Source of the DNA: Nomia melanderi
Lineage: Eukaryota; Arthropoda; Insecta; Hymenoptera; Halictidae
Reading direction: 5' to 3'
DNA length: 64,000 bases
NCBI RefSeq assembly: GCF_051020985.1
Contig: NC_135000.1
Location: forward strand, 9,686,501-9,750,500
This document shows, piece after piece, positions 35,816 through 46,905 of the stretch. A model generated the notes under the pieces. The model did no database searches. It had not been told where the DNA came from and was given only the letters and a program-made list of their open reading frames with translations. Both the position numbers and the translations under genes were made by a program. Position 1 is the first letter of the stretch. The number at the start of each line of letters is the position of its first letter.

Positions 35816-36200
35816 AACCCCTTGGTGCGCTAATTGCTTGGCTACTTAGTGTTTCACTGTAAATAGTAACGTAATGATATATAGTGAATTATTGATGTAA
35901 TTATAAAAATTAGTAGAATAATGTAGTAAATTATTTTGATATAATTATAAAAATTAGTAGAATAATATAGTAAATTATTTTGATGTAATTATAAAAATTA
36001 GTAGAATAATATAGTAAATTAGTATGAGTTGTAAATTTTCTACTATTGGCAATTTGGAAGAGATGCAACGAAATTTTCTGATTAAGACATTTCATTTGAA
36101 GATGATACATCGATTATAGCAGAACAGCGTTTCACTTCGAGCTGTTGGCTAATGGACGACATTGAGTTTTGTTGAATTAATCTAGCAAGAGGTGTTAATT
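35816..36200. mobile_element. CCCCTTGG-type TTAA element with internal tandem repeat
   Basis: Starts TTAACCCCTTGGTGCGCTAA at about 35815. Its right half (CATTTGAAGATGATACAT and GTTGAATTAATCTAGCAAG) matches the elements at 38658-38919 and 54278-54526. A unit of 44-45 bp (TAATTATAAAAATTAGTAGA plus more) is repeated three times at 35890-36020. The right end is not sharp. Confidence 0.55.
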
Positions 36201-37242
36201 CGTCGGGCGATCGAGTTAATCGGAATTTCAGTTAGAGTTCGGGTTCGCTCGTTAAAATTGTACATGTATAATGTAATATTTAATAGGAGTACACGCGAAC
36301 AATGTTGAATGCTGAGCAGTCGATGGAACAATTTCTAGTTATGTGTTAATTCTTCAACGCTCAAGGTCGTCCATGCTATTCGGACGCTTCTCCATTTCAA
36401 TTCATAGTTGTAGCTCGCCCCGCTCGAGCAATGGAAAGCACTGACATTTAGATTCGTACTATCTCTCAGCGTTAGAATGGCATAACAATAAGTATTGCGT
36501 GTGCCGTTTAATTCACGGTTGAGAAAGTGACCTTGAACGAGTTCGAATCGGTCCCAATCGAGCGTTCATTCGAGAATCTTTGGGAAATATTTCTCTTCGG
36601 TAACGTCTCGACCGAGCGATTTTTAATACGTCAATGCCGCACGATCTCGCAGAGCAAACCACAGAAAATGGAAAAAGTCAAATATCGAATCATTCCATCG
36701 AATCGCATTGTTATTACTGCACGTTCGTCTAGCCGAATATCACTGCATTCGGTAGCATCGCTTGCAACATGCGAATCCGATCGAATGATCACCGTTTAAT
36801 CGAGCGAACCATAGTAATTCACTTCGGTGGGTCACCGGTGACCCCCACAGCATTCAGCGTGTTAAGATCCGCTCGAACAGTTCGCTACTCAGCTTCGGTA
36901 GTCTGCCCGTTAGCGTGTCAAGCGTTCGCGAGCCGAAGTAACCATTTCCAACCGGGAAGGTTACTCGAAAAGCTTCAAACGCGCCAGTGCCTAATTACTG
37001 AAGCGAATGAGTCCGCAAACGGGCAACTGTCCGCATTCTCAAGCGTGAAAATGAATATTCAGCTGTGATACAGTTTCCCGGCTGCGACTCGCGGGTCCTC
37101 GCCGTAACGAACAGGCGGTAGAAATTCGAGGAATAAAAGCAGAGAGAGAGAGCGGACGCTCTGCGATTGAATCGAAGCGGATGTATGGTTGCTAAAAAAG
37201 TGACTTTATTCGGTAAACATTATCCTAAGGTAGCTGATCGGT

Positions 37243-39290
37243 TCAGTGGATGTAGGCGTGGGGGGCGGCGTATGCGAGGGGTGCGGCGATCTTGGCGACG
37301 GGTGCGGCGTAAGAGAGGGCTGGGGCTGCGGCGTAAGAGAGGGCTGGGGCTGCGGCGTAAGACAGAGCCGGGGCTGCGGCGAACTTGGCGACCGGCGCGG
37401 CGTAGGCGATGGGCGCTGCGAGCTTGGCGACCGGGGACGCGTAGGCGACCGGCGTGGCGATCTTGGCGACAGGTGCGGCCGCGATCTTGGCGACCGGCGC
37501 GGCGATCAGGGGAGCGGCGGCAGCCTCCTTGCGGACTACCGCGTTGAATCCGTTGACGGGGTCGGCGGTGTAGTCGACGGTGCGCCTGGTTCCGTCGGCC
37601 TCGATCAGCGAGTAGCTTCCTTGGACAACGTCTCCGTCGCGGGACTCCTGTTGGCTCTTGGCGTCGCCGGTCAGGCTGTCGTGGACGTCGTAGGCGTAGC
37701 TGTACTGGGGATGAGGGTCGTAGTCGGCGTCCACCGCCTTAGCCACGGGGGCCACGGCGACCGCCTTGGCTACGGGGGCCACAGCCAACGGCGCCGCCGC
37801 GGCGTACGCCAGAGGAGCAGGCTGCGCGTACGACAGCTGAGCCGTGGGGATCAGGCCGGCGTTAGCGGCGGCCAGGAGGGTGGCGAAAGCGACGAACTGA
37901 AACAATCGAGATTACATTGCAGATCTATTCCGATATCGATCGACGCCGCGACTACCGAACGGGTCGAACGCGTTTCTAGATTCCTCCGCGACCGCCGAAA
38001 GGAACAGACGCTTCTCAGGGAAACGAGCGATTAAATTGATTTGGAAATGCGCGAACCAAGTTGGAAAATCTAATCGAGTTACTCGGCAGTTCTAGCGTTA
38101 CGTCGAGCGCAAGTTTTGCCGAGGGAATATGGAAAACGAAGATGATGGAGTATCGAGTTGTGCAATCGAATCGAAGCTAGGAGGGTGGCGAAAGCGACAA
38201 GCTGCGAACAGAGAAACGTTTGCTGTTAGATAATCGCGCTATTGCCAATGCGCGTCGGTGCTGATGAGACTCGAATGCTGATTTCTTTTGCAGTTCGGAA
38301 CCAGTGGGTTCGGATCGGTAGAAGCGGAAGGTTACAGGGACTGATAAGGTCAGGCGAAGTGTCATGGAAAACGGGTATTATTGATATTGGTAATAATAGG
38401 AATGTTTGTTACAGGTACAGAGAACAGTCGTCAGCGAGTTGGTTAAATGGCAACTTCAACGAAGGGGAAACAAACGGAGGCAAGAGTTCTATGGAAATTC
38501 TACGAAAATTCCAGCACGATGAAAGTAGCATTTCGTCGGCGAACCCGTACGTGTGAGATTATCGAAACAGGCACGCGGACGTGTGTTCTACTTTCGAGTG
38601 GATGGGCTGAGAAAAAGAGTGAAAATAACCGTCGCTCGGAAAGAATGTTAAACGTTATTAACCCCTCGACAATGACGAGTAAGACGCGAAGACATCTAGA
38701 TTAATTCAACAAAAATCAATATTCTTCATTGCTCACGGATCGGAGCAACAAAACACTACTGTCGGCAATTTAAAAGAGAAGCAGCAAAATTGAACATTCC
38801 GCTTTAAGCAATTTTAAGAAATTTCATTTGAAGATGATACATTGATAACAAGCGAAACAGTTTCTTTGATCTGCGAGCAACGAACGATATCTGATTTCTG
38901 TTAAACTAATAGGGGTTAACGCTAGAACTACCAGTCAACATGACTGGTTTTGATCTTTATGTTTCGCAATTATTAATATCTTAAAAGCATTCGATAATTG
39001 AAATGATCTTGGAAATAAATAGTTTCATTTGAATACTATAATGAATGTCTAAAGAAACTGACGATAATCTATCGTTAAAATTTTTATACATATTAATCGT
39101 ATCGAATGCTCGGGTAGTTCTAGTGTTAATAAGATGATAGATGATAGATAAATGATAAGATAGACGAAAGAACGGTACTCGCGGTTCGGTACCGAAATGG
39201 CTACCTGCCCGCACCGGCGGAGAACGGTGTGTCGCGAATTACCGATCGAGTTTCGCTTTCGATGGAATTGTTATGTACCTTGAATGCCAT
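37243..39290 (-). CDS. RR-2 cuticular protein A
   Basis: A secreted chitin-binding structural protein of the exoskeleton. Exon 1 is 39279-39290 (ATG GCA TTC AAG, then GT); exon 2 is 37243-37896 and ends in TGA; 221 residues. MAFK joins FVAFATLLAAANAG to make a signal peptide. The extended Rebers-Riddiford consensus of the RR-2 type runs from PHPQYSYAYDVHDSLTGD through QGSYSLIEADGTRRTVDY to DPVNGFNAVVRKE. The rest is Ala/Pro/Val-rich repeats (APVAKIAAP, ALSYAAAP three times). A TATAAAA lies at 39369-39375, about 80 bp before the ATG; AATAAA for the mRNA end is at 37205-37210 on this strand. A start at an ATG just inside the intron would lose the shared MAFK exon and is rejected. Confidence 0.92.
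38165..38212 (-). pseudogene. Relic of a cuticle signal-peptide exon
   Basis: Inside the intron of cuticular gene A. On the minus strand it reads a splice-acceptor-like GTTCGCAG followed by CTTGTCGCTTTCGCCACCCT, encoding LVAFATLLAS, almost the same as the start of exon 2 (FVAFATLLAA). Similarity stops after about 35 bp. It looks like the remainder of a duplicated exon 2. Confidence 0.6.
38658..38919. mobile_element. CCCCT-type TTAA element
   Basis: Starts TTAACCCCTCGACAATGACG and ends AATAGGGGTTAA. It is similar to the reverse complement of 54278-54526 (AATGACGAGT, CAACAAAAATCAAT, CACGGATC). It shares its right TTAA with the next element, 38916-39129. Located in the intron of cuticular gene A. 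Confidence 0.7.
38916..39129. mobile_element. TTAA MITE, CTAGAACTACC family
   Basis: Starts TTAACGCTAGAACTACC, ends GGTAGTTCTAGTGTTAA, 214 bp. Palindrome ACCAGTCA-ACA-TGACTGGT at 38930-38948. Directly abuts 38658-38919 on a common TTAA. Confidence 0.8.
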
Positions 39291-39368
39291 TGTAGCTTGC
39301 TTGATTGGTAGATCTGTCGATCTGTCTGTCTGTGATGCGAATGGTACCATGGTCGGGTGGTTTTCGGC

Positions 39369-39375
39369 TTTTATA
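39369..39375 (-). promoter_or_regulatory. TATA box of cuticular gene A
   Basis: TATAAAA on the minus strand, 79 bp upstream of the ATG, in a GC-rich setting (CGCGGTATAAAAGCC). Confidence 0.75.
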
Positions 39376-39712
39376 CCGCGCGCGGGCAGGACCCACCGGG
39401 CACGCTGACGTAACTGGGTGACGGTACCTTCGACGGTCGCCCGATTTGCGGTCACAGAGTGGCACAAAATTGAGCAAGAAATCGGACCACGCCCAACACG
39501 AACAATTCGAACAGCGACGATCCTCGTCGGGCCATCGCGAGCACAGTCGCCGTGGACTAGGCCACGTCCTTGCCACGAGTTACTTAATCCTTCCCCGGGC
39601 TCCGGCTCGAGGGAAACGCGGCACCGCGCGTATTTTCCGTAGACGATGCTCTCCGTTCTGATCGCCACCTTATTTCCAACGAACTTCTCTATTTTTCCAC
39701 CACTCGGCTGCT

Positions 39713-39936
39713 TTAACGCCAGATTTACGAAACCCGTCAATTTCACGGACACTGAATTTTTTAAACATTATCTTAGTAACGGTTCAAGTCGATTTTGATT
39801 CGCGCAATTACGCGAATACGTATTGCGATACTCTAGTTTTGAAGCTACGATTCTCGTGATTTATATAGACGAGCACGTAGTTTTCTAGGAACAATAGAAT
39901 AAAGTATAGAACAAACGTCCGTAAATCTAGTGTTAA
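39713..39936. mobile_element. TTAA MITE, CTAGATTTACG family
   Basis: Starts TTAACGCCAGATTTACGAA, ends CCGTAAATCTAGTGTTAA, 224 bp. Related to 47832-48045. Confidence 0.75.
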
Positions 39937-40002
39937 CTATACTTAACTCTTTGTTATACTTTTATAATTAGTTCTATACTTAGTACGTTATTCTTTTTAT
40001 AC

Positions 40003-40176
40003 TCTTTGCACTTGAACGTGTTTGTCGCTAGAAATATTTGAACATTCTCTTATGGGATAAAGACATTGAAACTGATTTAATAGCAATGCAAAGTTTCATT
40101 GAAAATACTAAATATTCAACTTCATAGTTTTGCTGTATCGAATCAAATGACAGAGTCACCGAGTGCAAAGGGTTAA
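40003..40176. mobile_element. TTAA MITE, GCACTC subfamily, left end decayed
   Basis: Right end GAGTGCAAAGGGTTAA is intact; the left end reads ACTCTTTGCACTTGAACG with the TTAA lost. The interior matches 22206-22446 (GAAATATTTGAACATTCTC). Confidence 0.65.
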
Positions 40177-40427
40177 GATGTGATTCGTAGAGAAACTCTA
40201 GTGGTAGATTCTCCTTGATTGATTCGTAATTGATTTAGATGTTGGAAATTAAAGGCTCGAAAGTAGACGTTCGCATTATTGCATTCATCGAAATCGAACG
40301 TTTACCAGGTGATCTTTACAAAATTCAATCCGAATCGACGCGTTCCGTGAACCTAGTGTCAAGCACATACTAAAGATATAATATTAAATCAATTCGATCA
40401 TTTCACGTGTTTCGCTCTATGAAATCG

Positions 40428-40857
40428 TTAACGCTAAAACTGCCGAGCAGTTCAATTGACTTTTCGAAATTCCTCTGTAGAAACTCCAAGAATATCGAGA
40501 ATACCAAATTGATTAACAATTCAGCTGGAGTATCGCTAAAGTGAATTTCTTTAACCATTTCTCGGAGACACGTCTGTTACCTTTTTAACACTGGAACTAC
40601 CGACTGGTTTCGATATTTTTGTTTGGCAGTTATCGATATCTTCGAAGCATCGAATATTCGAAATGATTTTGAAAATAAATAGTTTCATTTCAGTACTATA
40701 ACGAATGTCCGAAGAAACTGAGAATAATCTATTGTTACAATTTTTATAGGAATTGCATATTAATCAAATGAAATGCTCGGTAGTTCTAGTGTTAATAATT
40801 CTAAAAAGAAATCAGTAATGGGTGAGATTTCGACGCGTCTGGTAGTTTTAGCGTTAA
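40428..40857. mobile_element. TTAA element interrupted by a second TTAA element
   Basis: The outer ends are TTAACGCTAAAACTGCCGAG at 40428 and GGTAGTTTTAGCGTTAA ending 40857. Within it, 40585-40795 is a complete CTAGAACTACC-family element with its own TTAA ends. Confidence 0.75.
40585..40795. mobile_element. Nested TTAA MITE, CTAGAACTACC family
   Basis: Starts TTAACACTGGAACTACCGAC, ends CGGTAGTTCTAGTGTTAA, 211 bp; closely similar to 38916-39129 throughout. Confidence 0.8.
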
Positions 40858-42466
40858 TGGACTCGTTACGGTGGCCCAGGCGCGATCAGAACAAATTATC
40901 CTCCGTGTAATTCGTCGCGGTCCGGTGCCCTAACGCAGAATCCGTCCGGCGACCTTCGGTTCCTCCATAATTGGCGGAATCAACTGGTTCTTTTCGCGGT
41001 ATGAAAAAATACGAAGAGGTCCAGATTACGCGGTCATGACGTAAGTACGCCGGTGTCGCAACGCTGATCGGATTTTCGTGCGATTAACGCTCATCTCCGA
41101 TATTCATACCGATTTTTCTATCCCGCAGGTTTTCCCCTGTTCGCCGCGTCGACCGGTGATCCGTGCTGGTACACCGTGCACAAGTGTTTCCCATGGGATC
41201 GTCAACATTCGCTGGAATAGAAACATGCGAACGGCTCGTTTCGACCGGTGCCATGTTTGTTCGAACGTTGCGCCGAACGTGGCTGCGTGGTTCCCGGCAA
41301 AACGGATCGTTTGCCGATTAAAATAATGTTCGAATCAGGACAGCAAGTCATCGTTCGCTCGCTCCGGCCAAAGGAATAGGAATAGGACGCATTGAAATTC
41401 CAACGGCCAGCAGGCAACAAGTGCGGAAGACCTAAATTCGAGTTGTGACATTGATTTCACGCAGACCAGCCCGTAGACGCGGTGGCCGGTGGTCTAGACT
41501 GCGTATAATTAGCAGGGAAAAGTTGAATGTTCAAACCGAAAAACAGGACTGACGGTAAATGTCTCTTTAGTCTGCCATTTCAGTATACTATACTATTCTC
41601 TTTGGTATGCTAGTGTACTATTATATATACTATTATATCTAATATACGATAAATAAGTTAACGCTCAGCCAACCGAACGAAGACTCCCACTTTCCCTTAG
41701 CAACGTATCGCTTTTCATTTTTCACTCAGCGAGAGCTTTCAACTGAGGATACTTGCAAATCGTTACTTTTCTTGCTTTTACAATTGAAGTCAATCGAAGC
41801 TAATGGAAAAGACTGTAGTTATACGGTGTCTCTCCAGACGGTTGCCTAAGTGTTAACCGAGAGACACAGATGTACGAATTTATTAGTAAGCTACCGATTT
41901 TTCAGGTGTAATCCTGCTATGGAACTGCTGTGACACCGCCGACGTAATTTCCTATTGCACGGCAAGTAGCGTTATGCCAATGGGAAAATGATTTCTCCTA
42001 ATCGGATGATCTAGCGCGAGTTACACGCGCGATGGATGCCGGAGGTGTCCGGATCCGGGATTTCGATCGGCCCCGGGGCTACCGATCGATCGAGGCGTGC
42101 CCTGGACCAGCCAATCATTTTTTTCCTTTCTTTCTTTCTTTCTTTTCGTCTTTCTCTCTCTCTTTCTTTCTTTATGAAAGTGCTCCACTTCTGTTTGCCG
42201 GCAACGTTAGATGTGACGCAACGATCGAGGTAGATCCGAATACGTATCGCGTCGAAAGTTTCGTGACGGGCTGGTACCGGCCGGCCCACGGCCATGGAAT
42301 TTGGCGAAATCACGAAAATCGATCGTCAACGTTGCCCGATAATCTCGGCTTCGTCTAAATCGTTCGTTTTATCCGTCGAGACTCTGCTGATGAATTTCTG
42401 TTAACACGTCGAACGCCAAGGAGGTCACCGTTCAGGTGACCCTCGATCGATCGCTCGATTAACCGG

Positions 42467-42628
42467 TTAACCCTTTGCACTCGAAAGTTTTTCACTGGAA
42501 AGTTATTTTATTTCAATATTCCATATATCGATGCATCGCGCAAAGCTTAATATTATATATAAGACTTTAGAATTTTGCAAATCAAATTGAGTGGTGACTG
42601 AGAGTCACCTCTCGAGTGCAAAGGGTTA
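42467..42628. mobile_element. TTAA MITE, GCACTC subfamily
   Basis: Starts TTAACCCTTTGCACTCGAA, ends CTCGAGTGCAAAGGGTTAA, 162 bp; shorter in the middle than the 241 bp copy at 22206. Confidence 0.8.
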
Positions 42629-42836
42629 ACTGTGGAATTCAGTTGGAAAAACCTCTGGTTCTGCGCGCGATAACAGAAAAAAATGGAGCGTGTACTCGTC
42701 GAACGCAGGACGAGTACGCGTAGAGTATATTTTAATGAAAGATCAAAGCGAGACAAAGAAGAATTACATGTTTATGTGAAAAAATCAAGAATTCATCGCT
42801 GAAAGTATTAGTATCGCGTCGGACACGGTTAACTGG

Positions 42837-43071
42837 TTAACCCTTTGCACTCGGCAGTTTTTCACTAGAAATGCTCGACATTTTCCGATGAGATAGACGA
42901 CACTATTTGACACGAAGTAACGAGAGAACACGTACATTAAGAAACAAAGCTATTTTATGGAAATGTTTCGCGAATCGATGCATTATAGGGTACTTAATAT
43001 TCTACATAACAGTTTGTAATTCGTTATACCGAATGAAATGACCGAGTCAGCTCTCGAGTGCGAAGTGTTGA
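42837..43071. mobile_element. TTAA MITE, GCACTC subfamily
   Basis: Starts TTAACCCTTTGCACTCGGC; right end CTCGAGTGCGAAGTGTTGA, with a decayed TTAA. 235 bp. Confidence 0.7.
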
Positions 43072-43863
43072 AAAGTAAAATGTGTTAAATGAAAAATTTT
43101 AGCAAAGTTTCAACTTCGCTGAACAGAGTCTAGTCGTTTCTGCTGTTAAACGTCTCATTCGTACCGCACGTTTTAATTGTTCTCTGTGTTAATAGTCGAT
43201 CGTTAAACGACTCGCCTTGACCTTATATAAACGAGTACAAAAATCCGGCAACCAGGAAGTAGACACCGGTCGTAATCCGTGGCAACTATTAATTTAATTA
43301 TACAAGCAATTTAGATTTCGCTGGGATCCTCGTTAAGAGACCGGGGTGATCGTCGATACGGGTTTGACTTATGTAAACAAGCTGAGAGTGCTTATAAAAG
43401 GCCGTAGATTGAATGGAGCTGGATATTTACGTGAAATTTAGGAGTTTTTAGTGGGTATCGGTGTTCAAGGTGTTCACCGTAATTGCATATTAAATAATTC
43501 GATTAATTCGACAGGACTCGATGTCGGAGAGCAAGAGAAGCTTCGCGAAGAACACGGAATGAAGAGTGCGCAGCGAATAAATACATTCAGAGAAACATAT
43601 ATATATATATATATATATATGTGAACATAAAGAGACAGAGAGAAAAAGGTGACGAAATCAATGGCATTATCTTTTCCATAGCTCAAGTAGATCACGCGTA
43701 ACGGTTTCTCTCGAATTTTAGTCTGGCCGTCGCTGCCCTGATACACCAGCACCGGCCAAGTTCAAGTGCGGTTGTCTGATAGGATCTGCCGGCAAACTTC
43801 GAAAGTCCGGCAAAAACCGAAGCAATTTGGTGGGGAGTGTGGCAGCTGTGGCCCGGTGGACGG

Positions 43864-43870
43864 TATATAA
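43864..43870 (+). promoter_or_regulatory. TATA box of cuticular gene B
   Basis: TATATAA in the context ACGGTATATAAGCC, 76 bp upstream of the ATG; an initiator-like TCAGTCG follows about 30 bp later. Confidence 0.75.
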
Positions 43871-43939
43871 GCCTGACCGGGCAAACGTTTAGCATCATCA
43901 GTCGCTCAGTCGATCCAAACCAACCAAATCTCCTCAACA

Positions 43940-45280
43940 ATGGCATTCAAGGTGGGTAAAGGGTCCTGGCGGTCTTGCCAAGGACGATCTAACGTACCAA
44001 CTGTCGAGGCGCCAGCTAACCGCAAGGGCCACCGTTATCAGAGGCACTGTCCTAGTCGTCTAACAGGCTCCTAGCAACGCTATTAGTCTAAACTACTAAA
44101 TTGCAATTACTGACACTCTATCCAGGCATCGAGTCACTTGATCAAGCGAAGATTAAGATCTGTCTTATTAACACCAAATCAAGTTTCTATAGTTCGTTTG
44201 ATTAAACGACGATTCGAAAACGTTTCTATATTACAAGTAACATTAACGCGGTAACATTCAACGAGGTAAACCTGCAATAACAATTACATAACTTGGTATT
44301 CCATTATCTTAATTTTGTCTATTTCCTCGGGAAAACTGCGCTCCACGTAACGCTAGAACTACCGAGTACCTCGATTAGATTTTCCAACTTGATTCGCGCA
44401 TTTCCAAATCAATTTAATCGCTCGTTTCCCTGAGAAGCGTCTGTTCCTTTCGGCGATCGCGGAGAAATCTAGAAACGCGTTCGACCCGTTCGGTAGTCGC
44501 GGCGGCGATCGATATCGGAATAGATCTGCAATGTAATCTCGATTATTTCAGTTCGTCGCTTTCGCCACCCTCCTGGCCGCCGCCAACGCCGGCCTGATCC
44601 CCACGGCTCAGCTGTCGTACGCGCAGCCTGCTCCTCTGGCGTACGCCGCGGCGGCGCCGTTGGCTGTGGCCCCCGTAGCCAAGGCGGTCGCCGTGGCCCC
44701 CGTGGCTAAGACGGTGGACGCCGACTACGACCCTCATCCCCAGTACAGCTACGCCTACGACGTCCACGACAGCCTGACCGGCGACGCCAAGAGCCAACAG
44801 GAGACTCGCGACGGAGACGTGGTCCAAGGCAGCTACTCCCTGTTGGAGTCTGATGGAACCAGGCGCACCGTCGACTACACCGCTGACCCAGTCAACGGAT
44901 TCAACGCCGTAGTCCGCAAGGAACCCGCCGCGGTCGCCGTGAAAGCCGTGGCCGCTGCCCCGGTCGCCGCAGCCCCCATCGCCCACGCTCCCTTGACCTA
45001 CGCCGCCTCGGCTCCAGTTCTGGCCGCCCCCATCGCCAAGGTCGCCGCTCCGCTCGCCCCTCAGTTCGCCACCCACTTCGCACCGGCCCCAGCAGTCTAC
45101 GCCGCAGCGCCCGCCGCTAAGCTCGCCGTCGCCCACGCCGCTCCGCTCGCCTCGTACGCCGTCGCACCCGCCGCCCACTACGCCGTCGCCCATGCGCCGG
45201 CGGTCGCCTACTCTGCCCACCCGGCGCCCATCGCGAAATTCGCAGCCGCCCCCGCACTCGCCTACGCCGCCCACCTCTAA
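43940..45280 (+). CDS. RR-2 cuticular protein B
   Basis: A secreted chitin-binding cuticle protein and close paralogue of gene A. Exon 1 is 43940-43951 (MAFK), exon 2 is 44552-45280 with TAA; 246 residues. Signal peptide MAFKFVAFATLLAAANAG; RR-2 domain from PHPQYSYAYDVHDSLTGD to DPVNGFNAVVRKEP; then a low-complexity Ala/Val/Pro/His tail (AVAHAP, YAAAPAAKLAV) unlike that of gene A. The first 100 or so residues and about 200 bp of the preceding intron are nearly identical to gene A, while the tails differ. ATTAAA at 45365-45370 is a plausible polyadenylation signal. A start at the internal Met at 44660 would remove the signal peptide and is rejected. Confidence 0.92.
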
Positions 45281-46689
45281 GCAACGACTGCCGCGAATGA
45301 TCATCGATGTCGACTCAGGCTGAACTTTTATTTATTTTTTTAGCTGACTACTTGTTTGTCGAGAATTAAAGCCGTTATCAATGTAACACTGATTACTGCT
45401 GTACACGTACCCGCACCGCCCTTCCTGAAACCTGCAACCGTTTCAGTTTACGTAACTATCGCGCCATTCGACATTCGTTTTTGTAAAGATGGCGAAAGCG
45501 TCTCGTTCGGTTTCGGAATTGAAGCGAAAGGAACGCGATTGCCGTGCCATTTTTCGGTTAAGATGAACCCAGGGGCGATAGTTGACAATAGCCTATTCGG
45601 TTCCACCTTTTTCTCGAAGATTCCTGTGCGTCCTATATCCCTAACAGTCTCTTCGTCCCTTGGTACCAGTGTCCTTCGACGATTGCGAGTTTGAAAGCTT
45701 AGAGAGAGCTGTTGGCCTTCCACTCTGCCGATTGTTATTACTAGTTGATCCAACTGGTAGACTACCGCCTGGCCCTGCTACCCTCCGGGTAGTAGTCCTC
45801 GACCCTGCCGAGTCACCGGTTGATCAAACTAGTAGACTACTTTTAGTCTCAGTCGAATTGTTGCAAAGCGTCATTGAAACTTCTGGAAGCTTAAGAAACA
45901 AAGTTTGGTCGTCAACGGTCGAACAGGGTAGCAAACAGCTCTCGCGATCCATTGCCGCCGCGCTGCTTTTGCTAGCCTGACCCGCTTTCTACTCTCTACT
46001 TTCATTCTATTTCCCAATTGTCAGCGAAATTGTCGAATTTTCGCGCGGCGTCCACTCTCGTCACGCAGTCCGTTGCGAAAGGTCGGTTCCGATGGAGATA
46101 CGTGCAGGAAATGATAGTCGGTTCGACTCTGAACACGGATAAGCGAGAACGTGGCAGGATATACCATCTTCTTTCTCGTTTCAATCGACTTTGTCAGAAA
46201 AATCGTTAACGCGAGAAAGGAGGAAAGAATATTTAGAGAATCTATGCTTTTACAGGCCACGGTGTCTCGAAGAGTACCTTGGAGAAAAAATTCGAGACAA
46301 CGAGAGGAAAATTGACGACTCGCGCGTATCACGAAATTGATCTCGATCGCGCGGGCTGAATTCATTACCAGGGGAGAAAGGCGTCCGAATTCCAGGCCGT
46401 CGATTTAAATGGTTGCATAATAAAAGTGAACCAGAACGGACCAAGTTTTTCGGCGTACACGCCGGACGAGACGCCGGCTACTGGTCCCGTTCGAGAAGGT
46501 TCATTCGGGAAAAAGACAATTCCGGAGGACGCGTTCGAACGTTGGAGATTTCAACGCTGCTCGTCGACGCTTAGAATTGAACCGTTTATTTTGTGAGTGC
46601 TTCGAATCCGCTTAGAGAAGATCAGAGAATTTAACGCGTTCGGTTAAACACGGTTTCACAGAGCAAACTACAGAAAATGGGAGAAAGTA

Positions 46690-46905
46690 TTAACACTAGA
46701 ACTACCGAGCATTTAATACGATTACTATGCAATTCCCATAAAAATTCTAACAATGGATTATTTTCAGTTTCTTCAGACATTCGTTATACTACTGTAATGA
46801 AGCTATTTATTTCCAAGGTCATTTGGAATATTCGATGCTTCGAAGATATCGATAATCGCTAAACAAGAAAATCAAACCAGTCATTTTGTCTGGTACATTA
46901 TTGGC
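46690..46905. mobile_element. TTAA MITE, CTAGAACTACCGAGC family, one end decayed
   Basis: Starts TTAACACTAGAACTACCGAG; the far end is decayed around 46900. It is in the opposite orientation to 38916-39129 and matches it (TTCAGACATTCGTTATACTA, TTTCCAAGGTCATTTGGAA). Confidence 0.65.

Larger units (their letters stand above)
34337..37242. other. Smc6 3' UTR and intergenic DNA
   Basis: AATAAA-type signals occur near 34890. It holds a TTAA element (34958-35199), a CpG-rich block at 35290-35800 in which long frames open on both strands (composition effect, no family match), a CCCCTTGG-type TTAA element starting near 35814 with an internal 44-45 bp tandem repeat (35890-36020), and a palindrome at 36829-36844. 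Confidence 0.55.
39376..43863. other. Divergent intergenic region between cuticular genes A and B
   Basis: About 4.5 kb between the two head-to-head TATA boxes. No gene recognised. It holds TTAA elements at 39713-39936, 40003-40176, 40428-40857 (with a nested copy), 42467-42628 and 42837-43071, a TTAACACGTCGAACGCC end at 42401 with a GGTCACC/GGTGACC hairpin, and a TATA dinucleotide run near 43600-43620. Regulatory elements for the two genes are likely but not located. Confidence 0.55.

Noticed and set aside
35291..35849. Overlapping frames of 172 and 145 codons on opposite strands
   Set aside because: A composition effect of a CpG-rich block; no family features or splice context.
37246..38034. 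262-codon frame opposite cuticular gene A (also 44543-45304 opposite B and 52229-52975 opposite C)
   Set aside because: Antisense frames opened by GCC/GTC/CAG-rich codon use of the real genes; Gly/Arg/Asp-rich or Leu-rich with no domain.
45356..45694. 112-codon frame after cuticular gene B
   Set aside because: Lies over the presumed 3' UTR and its polyadenylation signal; no domain.
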